Positions 14,501 through 26,500 of a stretch of DNA of 64,000 bases are shown here, piece by piece. The first letter of the stretch is position 1; every line of letters begins with the position of its first letter. Below the pieces are notes generated by a model that had not been told where the DNA came from, ran no database searches, and saw only the letters and a list, made by a program, of their open reading frames with translations. Source of the stretch: Erythrocercus mccallii (Eukaryota; Chordata; Aves; Passeriformes; Dicruridae); contig VZRG01001499.1 in the NCBI GenBank assembly GCA_013397435.1, positions 116,372 to 180,371 on the forward strand, written 5' to 3'. A program made the translations under genes and the position numbers.

Positions 14501-17500
14501 TGGGGACTAGTGATTTACTAAATATGATTCTTAGGAGATTTATGAAGAGTTTGATCTTCTTTAAAATATGTAACATCCACTCCAGCTATTAGCTGTTGGT
14601 GAAATGCTCAGATTCTGATTAATTTGCCTTTTTGCTGGTTTGTTGTTTCTGTTTTTTCCTTCCCCCTCCCTCCAGTGGTTTTTAATTGGCAATGCATCGT
14701 ACAAAGTCAGTGCTGCCAGTTCTTTCTACTTCAGTGGTGTGTTTGTTGGAGCCATCTCCTTTGGCCAGCTCTCCGATCGCTTTGGGAGGAAGAAAGTCTA
14801 TCTCACAGGTAAACCCTTGAAAAAATAATGACATGAAAGTGTCATGTCCATGAGGATCAGTGGCAATGGCCCAGTTTCTGCTGAGAGCTTGAGATGCAGC
14901 TGTAAATCATGTGCTGTGATTTTGTTTGTTTGTTTGTTTGTTTGGGCATTCCAATATACTTGTGCTATAGAAGTTGAGACAAGGAATTAATATTTCACTC
15001 TTCAGTTACCATTTGAATTTCTTCAGTGTGTTCTGGGTTTGTGACTCATGCCATAAAGGCTTTTGTGCAACGCTGTGCTGCTCATTGTATCTCTGCAAGT
15101 TGCAATTAGTATTTTTAGTAGTTTTGTAACAGCATTCTTACCTGTATAATCTGTTAGGAATTCGTTGCACCTTTTATCCCCTGTCTGCATGATTTCATTT
15201 TTATGTATTTGTGGTCCTCGTACCATTTTGAAACTCATAAGCTTTCTAACTGTCCCTGGATCAAACATCATTTGAAACTCCATGTTTTGTGTATGAAAAA
15301 AGTTGTGTGTCAATGGATGAGTATGTAGAGCTTAAAGAAATGTTTCATGCTTTTTGTTTTTCTTTTAAGGACCAGCACTCATTCAAAGCACATAAAGGGG
15401 GGCCTGCTCTGCAGGCAAACCCACCATGTATTGTCCCCTGGCGATGTTTCTCTTCTCTGGTTTCTATACACTGCTCGCTAAAAATGAGGAGAGATATTTG
15501 GTCATATATTTAACCTGTGGCTTCTGTATCAGGGATAAATATAAAGCCGTCTTTAACAGGAGTCAGACAATGGTTCTGAGTGTCTAAAAAAATTTGTCTG
15601 CTATGAACTGAATTTAAAGGTTCAAACTGCAAACTATGTATCAAAAAACCACTCCGTGTCCATTCCTTTTTGATATTGACTCTAGGTATTTAAATTTCTT
15701 CCCAAACCTGTGGTGGTGGTGTTGACTGTGATGTCTTAGGACAGATGCCAGTGGGCATCAAGTGAAGATACCAGTAAATGCTTCTGTTTCTTTAGGTACC
15801 CTTCTACAATGAAACTCTTTGCCTTGTTTTCCAGGTTTTGCACTTGACATCTTGTTTGCCATTGCAAACGGATTCTCACCCTCATATGAGTTCTTTGCCG
15901 TTTCCCGCTTCTTAGTAGGGATGATGAATGGTGGGATGTCCCTGGTAGCCTTTGTTCTACTGAATGAGTGTGTGGGTACAGCCTACTGGGCATTAGCAGG
16001 TAAACTGCCTTTATTGTCAGAATTCATAGATTTCAATCTCACACACCACTTGAGGCACACAAAGCAGTTGCAAATTTAGCTCCACTTGAGCATATCTGCG
16101 ATCACAGTCTTTGAACTCTGCTTGTTTAATATGAGCCTTGGACAAGCAGGGTAGATGACTTGGGGCCATTCAGGTCTCTGCATCACTCACGTTGACAAGG
16201 ATACATCTGAAACATCTCCCACGAATGTTACCAGCTAAATACTCATCCAAGATTTGTCACAAGTGAGCTCTATTAATCAGAATGTTGGACTCTGCTTAAC
16301 AGAGCCAAGTGTTTGTATGCTAAATGTAACTTCTTTCCTTCCTGGCAGTTCTTAAAAAGAAATCAAAAGTGGTTTTATATCATAGGAGGATGAGAAAACT
16401 GTTGCTTATATGTTACTAAAAAAAATTTTTCCATGTAGTAATTACCTTTAGAATTTAGAAGATACAGATACCCTTATCTATCTTGATTGCTGGTGTTGGA
16501 CCTGTCCTTCAGAAATGTGTGTAACCTGTACCGCTACAGCTCTAGGGCCTGACTTACAAAGCCCAAGTGCCATGCTGAGACTGTTTTAAAATAGTGTGTC
16601 TTACAGATCTTGAGAGCTACAAATTAATACTACATATTCCTAAAACTACCAATTTTTCAATGTTTTGTATTATTTATTTTTACACGTAGAAAGGTGCATA
16701 CTTATGCTGCACACATACACATACTTATATTTGGAATTAGAAGACTTCATTGTTCACAGGGCTTTGCTGGGTGTGGAGGATGTCGAAGAGCACTTCTGGG
16801 GCTTTTATTAATCTTTGCAATTAGATGTAATACTTCTGCTCTGCATGAATGAAGGACAGGGTGCTCTTTGGTCAAAGAGCTGTGTTTCTGCCTGAATTGC
16901 TGAATGAATTTTTGCTAATGAAGAGCTAGTTCTAACTAGTTAGTTAGTCTGATCCCATTTGTTGAGATTTACTAATGTTTCTTACAGAAGTGATAATGTT
17001 TTGTTTTGTTTTTAACTGTGTGTTAGGTTCTATTGGTGGCTTGTTCTTTGCTGTGGGAATTGCCCAGTATGCTTTATTAGGGTATTTCATTCGTTCCTGG
17101 AGGACTCTGGCTGTCGTGGTTAATCTGGAAGGAGCAGTCGTCTTTCTTCTCTCTCTGTAAGTTGTTTTTCAAACCGAATTTCATAAAGAAAGATGTTAAA
17201 AAAAAAAAATCCAACAAACCGAGTACCCAAACTACTAAGTCAAGTTGCCTTTCTAGGATGGCATGAAATGGCGTAAATAAGGTATTTCTCTCAGCTTGTA
17301 CACCCTCTCCCCCCCAGTATGGTCTGTGGTTTCTTCAAATAGTAGTGCTGCAATACTTGAGCCTGTAAGTCTGCATTGTACTGTGTGTGCGGTATTACTG
17401 TAGATGGGGACAGTCTCTGGGGTGCTAGAGAAGCACATCCTGTTCTTCAGCTGGTGTATGTCGATGACCTAAACTGGCGTGCTATGAGGCACTATAAATA

Positions 17501-20500
17501 CATGTTAAAAGATCCAGGAATAGTTTAGTATTTATGTAATAGCATGATGCTTCTTTTGTTTTTACACAGAAGGAACAGCATCAAAATTGCTTGCTTGTCC
17601 AGTCTTAAGAGTGACATGCAAGAGAAAAAATGGGCAGCTCCCTTTAATTTTTCAAATGTGATCTTTTTGGAGCTAGCTGGGGCTTTGCGAATTTCAGCAC
17701 TGAAAGCTCTGTGATGCAGTGTGGTGTTCTTTTCTTACATGCTTTCTGACATCTAAATCTCAGTAACTAAAAGTGTGAAATTACTTTAGCTGCTGTTTAA
17801 ACTAGAGGTCTTTGCCTTTCCAACATCTATTTCACTTCGGTAACTCTTCGCATAAAGCTTTTGCTCCTCAAAAAATCACACACCCTTTCAAAGGAAGCAT
17901 CAGAACTCAGGAAGGGTCTTTGAGGCTGTTCATGAGGTGAAAGGCAGAGGTGACACTTTGGATATTTCAAAACCTTGTGGTAATAGGGACACGTGGGAAA
18001 AGAAATTAACTTTCAGACTGATAGGTACAACTTTTTAAAGTGAATTATGCTGGTGACTTCAGAGCTGTGCTCAGAAGCCTATCTTTCCTTTAAGAAAAAG
18101 GTTTTTTTAAATTCCAAATTTCACACTGCCTTCCTTTCACATTGCTTAAAAAATACTCAGTATAGAAAATACTATCAGATTTTTATTCTGGGGAAGAAAA
18201 TATGTTCCTTTCTAAGCTTTTTTATTTTTTTGTGAAAACACAAAATCACATTCTTTTAAACTTAGAGGAAAAATATAATTTTTGGTCTGAAGCAAAAATC
18301 TTAAAAAGCTTCTGGTAAAAGGCTAAAGTTTAAATTAGTTCTGGAAGCCTGAAAATAATAGAAGATTTGAGTAGTAGACAATGTTGGAGTTACAGACCTG
18401 TCAAGTGAACAGTGCACGTGAGGAGCATGACCTTTGCAGTTTCTGCCTTCTTGTCTACAGGAGCGAATTTGACAAAAAGCTGAGAAGTGGGAAGTGGAAG
18501 CTGGTGTTGTGAAAAATGAGAAATGGAACTATTGGGTCTTAAAAAAGCATCCTGTGTTACTTAGTAATATGTGCCTCCTTAATTCTGAATTCCCCTAAGA
18601 CAGGATCTTAATCATACTGTAACTTGTAATGTTGTTCTTTCTATGTGTGTATATATGTATACACTTAGTGTAATTTCTTGATATCTAAATTACGTATGGC
18701 TTATGTTTCCTTTCAACGTGCTTTGTTTCTGTTTCAGCAAGTGAATTTTATACCTGAAGGGTTGTTTGAAAACTCTTTATTATACTGAAGTGCATTTCAG
18801 CATTATTCCTTTAGACAAGTCCAGCGTCATAGAGAAGGAAGTCCCTAAAGGTGTCTGTGTATGTGTGTATGTGTGTGTTTCAGATTCATTCCCGAGTCCC
18901 CCCGCTGGCTCTATTCCCAGGGCCGTCTGAACGAGGCAGAAGATGCCCTCTACCTCATTGCAAAGAGGAACCGCAAGCAGAAATGCACTTTTTCATTAAA
19001 ACTCCCAGCTGAGAGGAGCTCCAGGGAGGCTGGCAGCTTTCTGGACCTGTTCCGATACAGGATTCTCCTGGGACGCACCTTGATCATGATGTTCACCTGG
19101 TACTGGAAATGCTTTGTAGGCCCAGATGTGCTACTGTGATCTCTTTAAGTCTTTGAGAGAATGTGATGCTGAGAATTGCCTTGTCCTACAGATTGTTCAG
19201 GACACTGTACCTAAAAAGGATCCTTTATAATATTTAAGTATCTATTACAGTATTTTCTTAGTGCATTTCTAGCACAAATCCATTTTTACAGTTCAGTTCT
19301 GAGGTGTTTTATCTCTGTATTTCCATCTTGTGTTTTAAGTCTCAAAATAGTTGAGAACTACCCCTTCTGTTCTGACCCACAAGGCTGCTGACATTAGTCA
19401 CAGTATCCTTCTCTTAGATCTGGAGCTGTCAGTATCACTTCACATGGATTATTTCTTGTTTTGTGTATAAGGAGCCTATTAGTAGGTGGGTGACCTACCT
19501 TGTCTAATGAGTAGACCTTGTAGGCAATAGCGCTTGAAGAAAAAGTGCTGGCTGTTGCTGTAGTGAGGAGCAGAAGCCCGTGATGCTCCCTGTAGTTGCT
19601 AGCAGAAATTTAACTCCAAAAGTGCCTGGTTTGTTTCAGGTCTTTTGCTTCTACTTTTAAAAAACCTTACGTGTGACATGGTATGCAGGTCCTCGGGCAT
19701 TACTGCTCATATAGTTGCTTTTATAATGCATAAATAGTTGATTGTTCTGTTCCTTAAATGAGAATTGCTGATTTGCTGCAGAATGAATTAATGACCAGTT
19801 TCTTTCCTCTCTGTAAAGACAACTCCCTTTACAGGGGTTAACATGACAATAGGGTTACAAAAGAAAAGTTAAACAGAGTTGGAAAATGAATGAATAAAAC
19901 TGGACTAAAAGAGTGTAGAAATTAAAAGAAAGTTGAAGTGTTGTTCGAACTGCTTGAGAAATTTGGTTTACACACAATTGGAAAAAGTGTGGATGACAAT
20001 GTAGCCTGATAAAAGCAAAAGGGACAAAGACATTTCAGAAGTTAAATAATATAGTCGTGATTGTATTCTTACTTTATACTGGTTTATGCACATTGTTCAT
20101 AAGTGCAGTCTTAAGTTTCACTCAGTCTTAAGATTCACTCAGGTAAGTCAGGAATTGGCGTCTTTGCTGAGACAAAAAGGTTTATTTGCCTAGAAGGCCT
20201 CATACGCTTACAGAGAAACATTTTAGACCTATCTGCTGAAATACTAAATATAGTTTATAGTGTATTCTGCCAGACCACTGCTTCGATTTGGCAGGCAAAC
20301 TGTCAGCTCTGATTTCACTTTTTTTTTCTCCTGTCTTTCGCAGGTTTGTGTGCAGCTTGGTTTACTACGGTCTTACCCTTAATGTGGGTGACTTAGGTGG
20401 AAGTATTTATGCCAATTTAGCCCTGTCAGGCTTGATAGAAATCCCAGCATACCCAGTCTGTATTTACTTGATTAACCAAAAATGGTAAGTGTGGAATTTA

Positions 20501-23500
20501 TTAACCCACTCAGGGTTTCCTCATAACTTTTCTCAAAGATAGGTTTTCTGTGTGTCACATCTCCTAGCTTATATCTGTTGTGTGGGACTTATCGCTTCAA
20601 TGTGAAAGTGCCATTGATATATCTCTACCTCAAATAGCAGTTTAACTTGTTTTCAGTCACTCACCTAATGGTGAGCCGTCCCTGTGGCTCAGGTGGGGTT
20701 GATGTAGCCCGGGGAAACCTGCGCTGCTGCAGGCTAACACTAGATAGCGTCCTTCCCCCCGCTGCCCCGTGATCCCATCCTCTCTCCTGGGACAGAGCTA
20801 TCCCGACTCCACTTTGCTGGGGCTGTCTGTGGCTCCTGTGTGAGCTACTGTGTGAGCAGAGCGGATATTCAGCCTTTCCCTGAGCCACGATACTCTGGAC
20901 AATGTCTCTCAGTTTTTGTAGAATTTCCTCCCAGTCTCTCTGTCTCCTGAGGAGGTTTACAAATGTCAGGCATGGCAGGAGGCAACCCCAAATCCTAGAA
21001 ATTGTCAGCCGCCGTATAAAGTTGGCACTCATTTTGTTAAGTGTGCAGCAGAAGCTTGTTTAAAAACGGTGTGAGAGGAAGCGTTGGTGGAAGATGGCAT
21101 TCAGAATTCCCAACTGCAAACAAAGAGTCAGTGTGAATTCAGAGGATTCATTACTTTGCAACCCACAAACCTAATGCAGAATATAAACCTTGGTTATCTT
21201 TGCGTATCAGGTGTGGTCGGAAGCGAACGTTGAGTGCGTTTCTGTTCCTGGGAGGATTGGCTTGTCTTATTGTCATGTTTCTACCTAAGAAGAGAGGTAA
21301 GTATTTTTTGTTTCTGGAGCATGTGGTAAGAATTGGTAAAAGCAGCATCCTACAGCATAACAATTTAATGGCTGCTGGAAGATCAGGCTCATACCATATG
21401 TGAGTCTCAATTTTTGAAGCCGGAGAAGCCAACTCAATAAAAGAATAAGCAGTAACTTCCCTAAGACCTTAGAGAAAACTTGTTAGTAAGGTTTGGATTT
21501 GAATTTTTACTTTTGGATTCTGTCCTTTACTTTTCTTCGTGTCAGTTGCTCCTTTCCAGTGTTTTTGACGTAATCTCAGTGAGTGATATTTCTTGTAGTA
21601 TCTCAAATAGCTAGATGATAGGTTAGTGAAAGTAGTACCCATGCAACTTGGATGTATCTCTCCAAGTGGAAGACCAATGTCAGAAGATCTGAAGAGCTGA
21701 GTGATGGAGCAAGTTTCCATCTTTCCCCCAATTTTGTGTAATGTTCAAGAGCAGTGTGGTTGTAGTAATAGTAATGTGGCCACATATAGCTTAGAGAGCA
21801 TTCTGAACTGGAGGGTCTTTAAGAAACGTGAAATTAGACATCTTTTGTGTAAAGATGCATGTTAATTTTCGGATTAGATAGCAATTTTTCTTTTTAAAAC
21901 CAGATAAATAAATTCACCTTGCTCATAAGATCTTTGGATGTATATTACCTTCCATAAAGTAAGAGAATGTTTCAAACACTTCAAGAGTGTATCAAGAAAT
22001 GAAACATCTCTGACAGAGTACAGAATTTGCTCTAGATGGCAGTGGGTCTAATAGATAAAGCTTTTTTAAAGGGGTGCAACTCAAGTTTTCAGAATTATTC
22101 CAGGTGCTAGAGCATGGACACTTAGAAATGTTCTGGTTTGGCTAGTACCAGTCATCAAGTATTTTTTTGCATATCATTCCAAACATAAGATGTAAAAAGA
22201 AGGGACAGAACTGTGAGACCCCAGGAAATCAGCTGTGTACTGAACTGCCCAAGTCAGGCAAGGGTGAAGTGCCTTGGGAAATGAAATGGCTCACTGGCCA
22301 GAAGGAAGCACCTGTCTTCACTGGGCATGAGCTCTGATTTGCCTGTTAAAAGCAAATAAGCACTGGATGTTCTGACAAACTAAGCTGGATGGGATATTTG
22401 GTATGATTCTTTACAGCATCTTCCTTTCAAAGTAATAATGTTAGAAGAGTACCATCATATTATAGAAATGACAATGAATAGGACTCTTGTTTAAAAAAGA
22501 ATTGCTCACTTTTGGAAAATCTATTTATTATACTCTTCTTCAACTTTCTGACAGAACTAATTTAGTATTTAATTAGTGGTAGACCGAAAATGCTGAGTTG
22601 TAGCTTTAGCTTTTAGATTCTTCACTAGATTCCTTTTCACACCATACCATTGTGTGATTGAAATGATTAGAGGTGTATTGGAGTGCTCAAAAGCCTTACA
22701 AGGGTCACATTTTTTCCCTCAGATACTGGAGTGTTTGCAGTGGTGAATAGTCGCTCTCTGTCTTTGCTGGGAAAACTGACAATCAGTGCTGCTTTTAACA
22801 TTGTCTACATCTACACATCAGAACTTTATCCCACAGTCATCAGGTAACACAAGTTAATTTTAAGTTTTCATTTTTCTGGTTCTCTTACATGATCATCTTT
22901 TATTTCTCATGGGGTTTTTTCTATTAACTGTAGTTTTTTATTTGAATTTTTCAGTTACATACAATGATTAGATGTAGTTTTACATCTGAAATTTCTTCCC
23001 TTATCATCTTCTCATTCCCTCTTCCATCGAATTTGCAGTGTTCTCTACAGCCTAACCATATTTTTATGTAACAGTAAAATAGACCTTTTGCTTCCTGGCC
23101 TGCTTACAGCTCTCCTTCTACTAATGAGGATAACTATAGCACTGCTGATACTTCTTTTAATGAGTGCTTTATAAAACCAGACAACTCTATCATCATCCAT
23201 GCTTAACCAGGAACATGGAAGATGAATTGTCAATAAGCTTTGTCAAAGCTACTTGAGGCTTCACAGGCTGTGTGTGAGCAACAGTAAAGTTTCACTCACT
23301 AGGGGCGGAACTCCTAGTGCAGAGCAGACAGAAGCTTCTGCCATATGGGTGCATATGATGGCCAGCCACCAGTGAAACTATACTGTGGTGTTTTTCATCC
23401 ACATCTGATGATAAGTAGGAGTTGAATAAATGAATTCAGCCAGAGTTTCAGACATAGGCAAGATGCATGAACTGGGATCACACTTGTTTTGCCTATGTGT

Positions 23501-26500
23501 GTATGTAAAAATTCTGAATATAAAGGGGATTTTTGCTTTGTTTTAATCACAAAAGTATGTTTCATTCCTTTCTTGGGATGCTTTCAGTTACCAGTTACAT
23601 TTGACTTTTCTTTGCCAGTTAATGTGTTCAGGGTCATGACTGCTGAGTCTTTTTCCTTGCTCAATAACACTTTTCAAAAGATTAATTATGTTTGGTTTTT
23701 TTCATAGGAATGTTGGAATGGGTGCCTGCTCCATGTTTTCCCGTGTTGGTGGAATCATTGCGCCTTTTGTCCCTTCATTGGTTTGTCTGAACTTCTGTTA
23801 CATATATTTTTGTTCTGTGACTCTGGTGTATCAGAGGCTTACAGAGATGGGAATATTTGGGATAAATTTCATATATAAGTTAAGATACATAAATTGCCTA
23901 GCTTAACAGTATCATGGTAGGCCAAAGGCATTGCAGTATCATCTGTGCGATTAGACAAAACCATAGCATTATTTAATTTAGCTCTGTAGGAATTTTGAGA
24001 CCTAGCTGGTGGACCTTAAAATACAGTAATTTCAAATCACCAAGATGCTAATAGCAAATTTTAAGCCCTGCACAAGCAATAGCAAAAGACTCATGTGTTT
24101 AAAAGAACTACTGCATCAAAATTAAGCATATGGGCTCAGTAACTCATATTCTTGAGAAAAAGTTTGTTTTACTGTCAGTGCATTTCATTAAACATCCATG
24201 GATTTTAAATACCAGCAAAGCAGTTTGTCTTTCAGTAAATGAGGGTGATGTGGAGATCTGATACACCGGCAAGGCAAAGAAAGATTATGAAGAACAAACC
24301 ATGGGGGTGGTACCATTACTTTTACTTTCCTGTGCTTAGAGTGTTACATGTATGCAGGTAAAAAGTGTGCCAGTTTTTCCCAGCTGTTTGCTGAGGCCCA
24401 GTGACAATTCCTTTAATGTGACAGATTTCATCTCAGGTAATTTTCCTCTCTGCCATTTGCCATTTTACATGTGAGACAGAAGGTTAGCAAAAGAGCAGGT
24501 GAGCACAGGGAGCCTTTTAATCTGCAGAAGGAAGCACTGGGCAGGTGAGAGCGTGAGCACCTCTGGGGAACAATAGGCAAAGCCAAGACTGCTGCCAGTC
24601 TACCAGGTGGATTTAATAGGCAGCTTTTATGTAGCAGTTGGGGCATCCATTATATTGTGCCTGCCAGAGATTTGATACTGCATGAGACACAAATCTTGGA
24701 TCATAATGTTTGAAGGGGTTCCATGAAAATGAAAGTAGTTCTGGTTAAATAACAAATTAACCCTGGTTTGAGAAAATAATCAATTATTTTTGTGTTTCAT
24801 AATTTCTTCCTGTATTTTAATGCATTTTCAGTGTCTTTTGTCTGGAGATCTCATAATAGTAAAAATAGGAGAAGTTAACTGCTGAGATAAGAGATGAAAT
24901 GTTGGTCATTTATTTGATCACAGCCTGTTACTTTCCTCAATTTGGAATTGCTCTCTACAATGTGAGTTTTTGAAAGAAAGAGCTAAACTCTTTCCCTTCT
25001 TTAAAATAAGCCTTCTTTATTGTGAAAACAGGGACAGGCATCAGAGGAGGAGTATAAATGTTGCTTGGGCTGTCACAGGTGATGCCAGGAATTCCAAAGC
25101 TCAGTTGAAGCTAAAACTAGCAAGGAGCATAAATAGGGATTCTGTCAGCTAAAGGAAATTCACTGAAACTGCCTGTTGATGAATGGGATGGGCATCCCAT
25201 TGGTGGGTGACATGGAATAAGGTGAAATACTTGTGCTTCAGTCTTGAGAGACAAAGCTTGACTCCAGTACTCTGCCTGTCAGCACTGCTGAGGAAGCAGA
25301 AGGCCAGCAAACAGTAGGAGGAGCAATAGGTTCAAGAACACTTACAGCTGAAAGCTTTGCATTCCAATTGCATAAGAATGGTTGTGATAGTGAAGCAAGT
25401 GTTCATCATCGTGATAAAACACTCTTAGAGTGAAGGCTCACTGGTAGGTGTGGGAGGGAAAAGACTAATTCTGTGTGTGTCTTCAATATCAGAAAGTGAA
25501 ACTCGGGTATTACAGCACCTCTAACTCAGTCTGTGGGAGGATTGAGGCACCACCTCCCAGAGTCTGTTTATAAGCATGTGAAGACAGGAAAGGTAATTGG
25601 GATCAGTGAACATGGATTTATTAAAGACAATTCCTTCTCAGCCAGCTTGATTTGATAGTTAGCCATTTCATCACAGAAGGCAATATGGAAAAGAATGGAA
25701 GGAGAGCAAGGAAAGCTTTTGTAAGACTCTTGACACTATCCCACATTGTTAGCATATGTTTATCACAAGTTTTGGCTTGGAGGTTAGATAGGAAATTTGG
25801 AAAATAATGGTTTTGAGAGGCTTAATGCAGTCTGGAACAATCTACTTGGAGGGGAAATCTCCATCCTTGCAGTATTTTTGATACTTGATTATGTGAAGCA
25901 GTGATTGACCTGATCTAATTGAGGCTGTAATTGTGCTTAGAGTAGGTGGTTGGCCTAGATGATCTCAAGATCTCCAAGCAGTGTGTCTGTGTTTCTGGGG
26001 TATCTATTCCCTGCTACAAAGGGATGTTGCATTTGTAAAAAAGTACATATGTTAGAGGGGAGAATTGAGTTCAGATTTGGCAGGCGTTTCTTTTAAAGTT
26101 CATGACAAAATCTGTGGGTTTCTAATAGTATCTACAATACTGGTAAACAAACCCAACCAACCAACCAAAAAAACCCACAGCAGAAGGATTGGTGACTTCT
26201 GTGCTAAATAGGAACACAAACATTGCCAGAGGGAATGGTTGTAAAGGGTAGGTCCTTTAATACGCAACATGAACTACAAGGAAACAATCTGAACCTAATT
26301 CTGTTATTTTTTTTCCAGAAATCTGTACAGTGGTCTCTGCCTTACATTGTGTTTGGAGCAACTGGTCTGTTGTCTGGGCTCTTAAGCTTATTGTTGCCAG
26401 AGACCTTAAACAGCCCTTTGCTAGAAACTATTTCAGACCTGCAGGTGTGTTCCTACTGGAGGCTGGGTGATGAAGCCATGTCACTGCAAGCCCTAGATGG

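Larger units (their letters stand above)
23781..26318 (+). other. SLC22A15 intron 10
   Basis: 2.5 kb; its second half is a decayed CR1 LINE (about 24990-26000), followed by a short CAAC/CCAA-rich repeat near 26147-26170. Confidence 0.9.
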
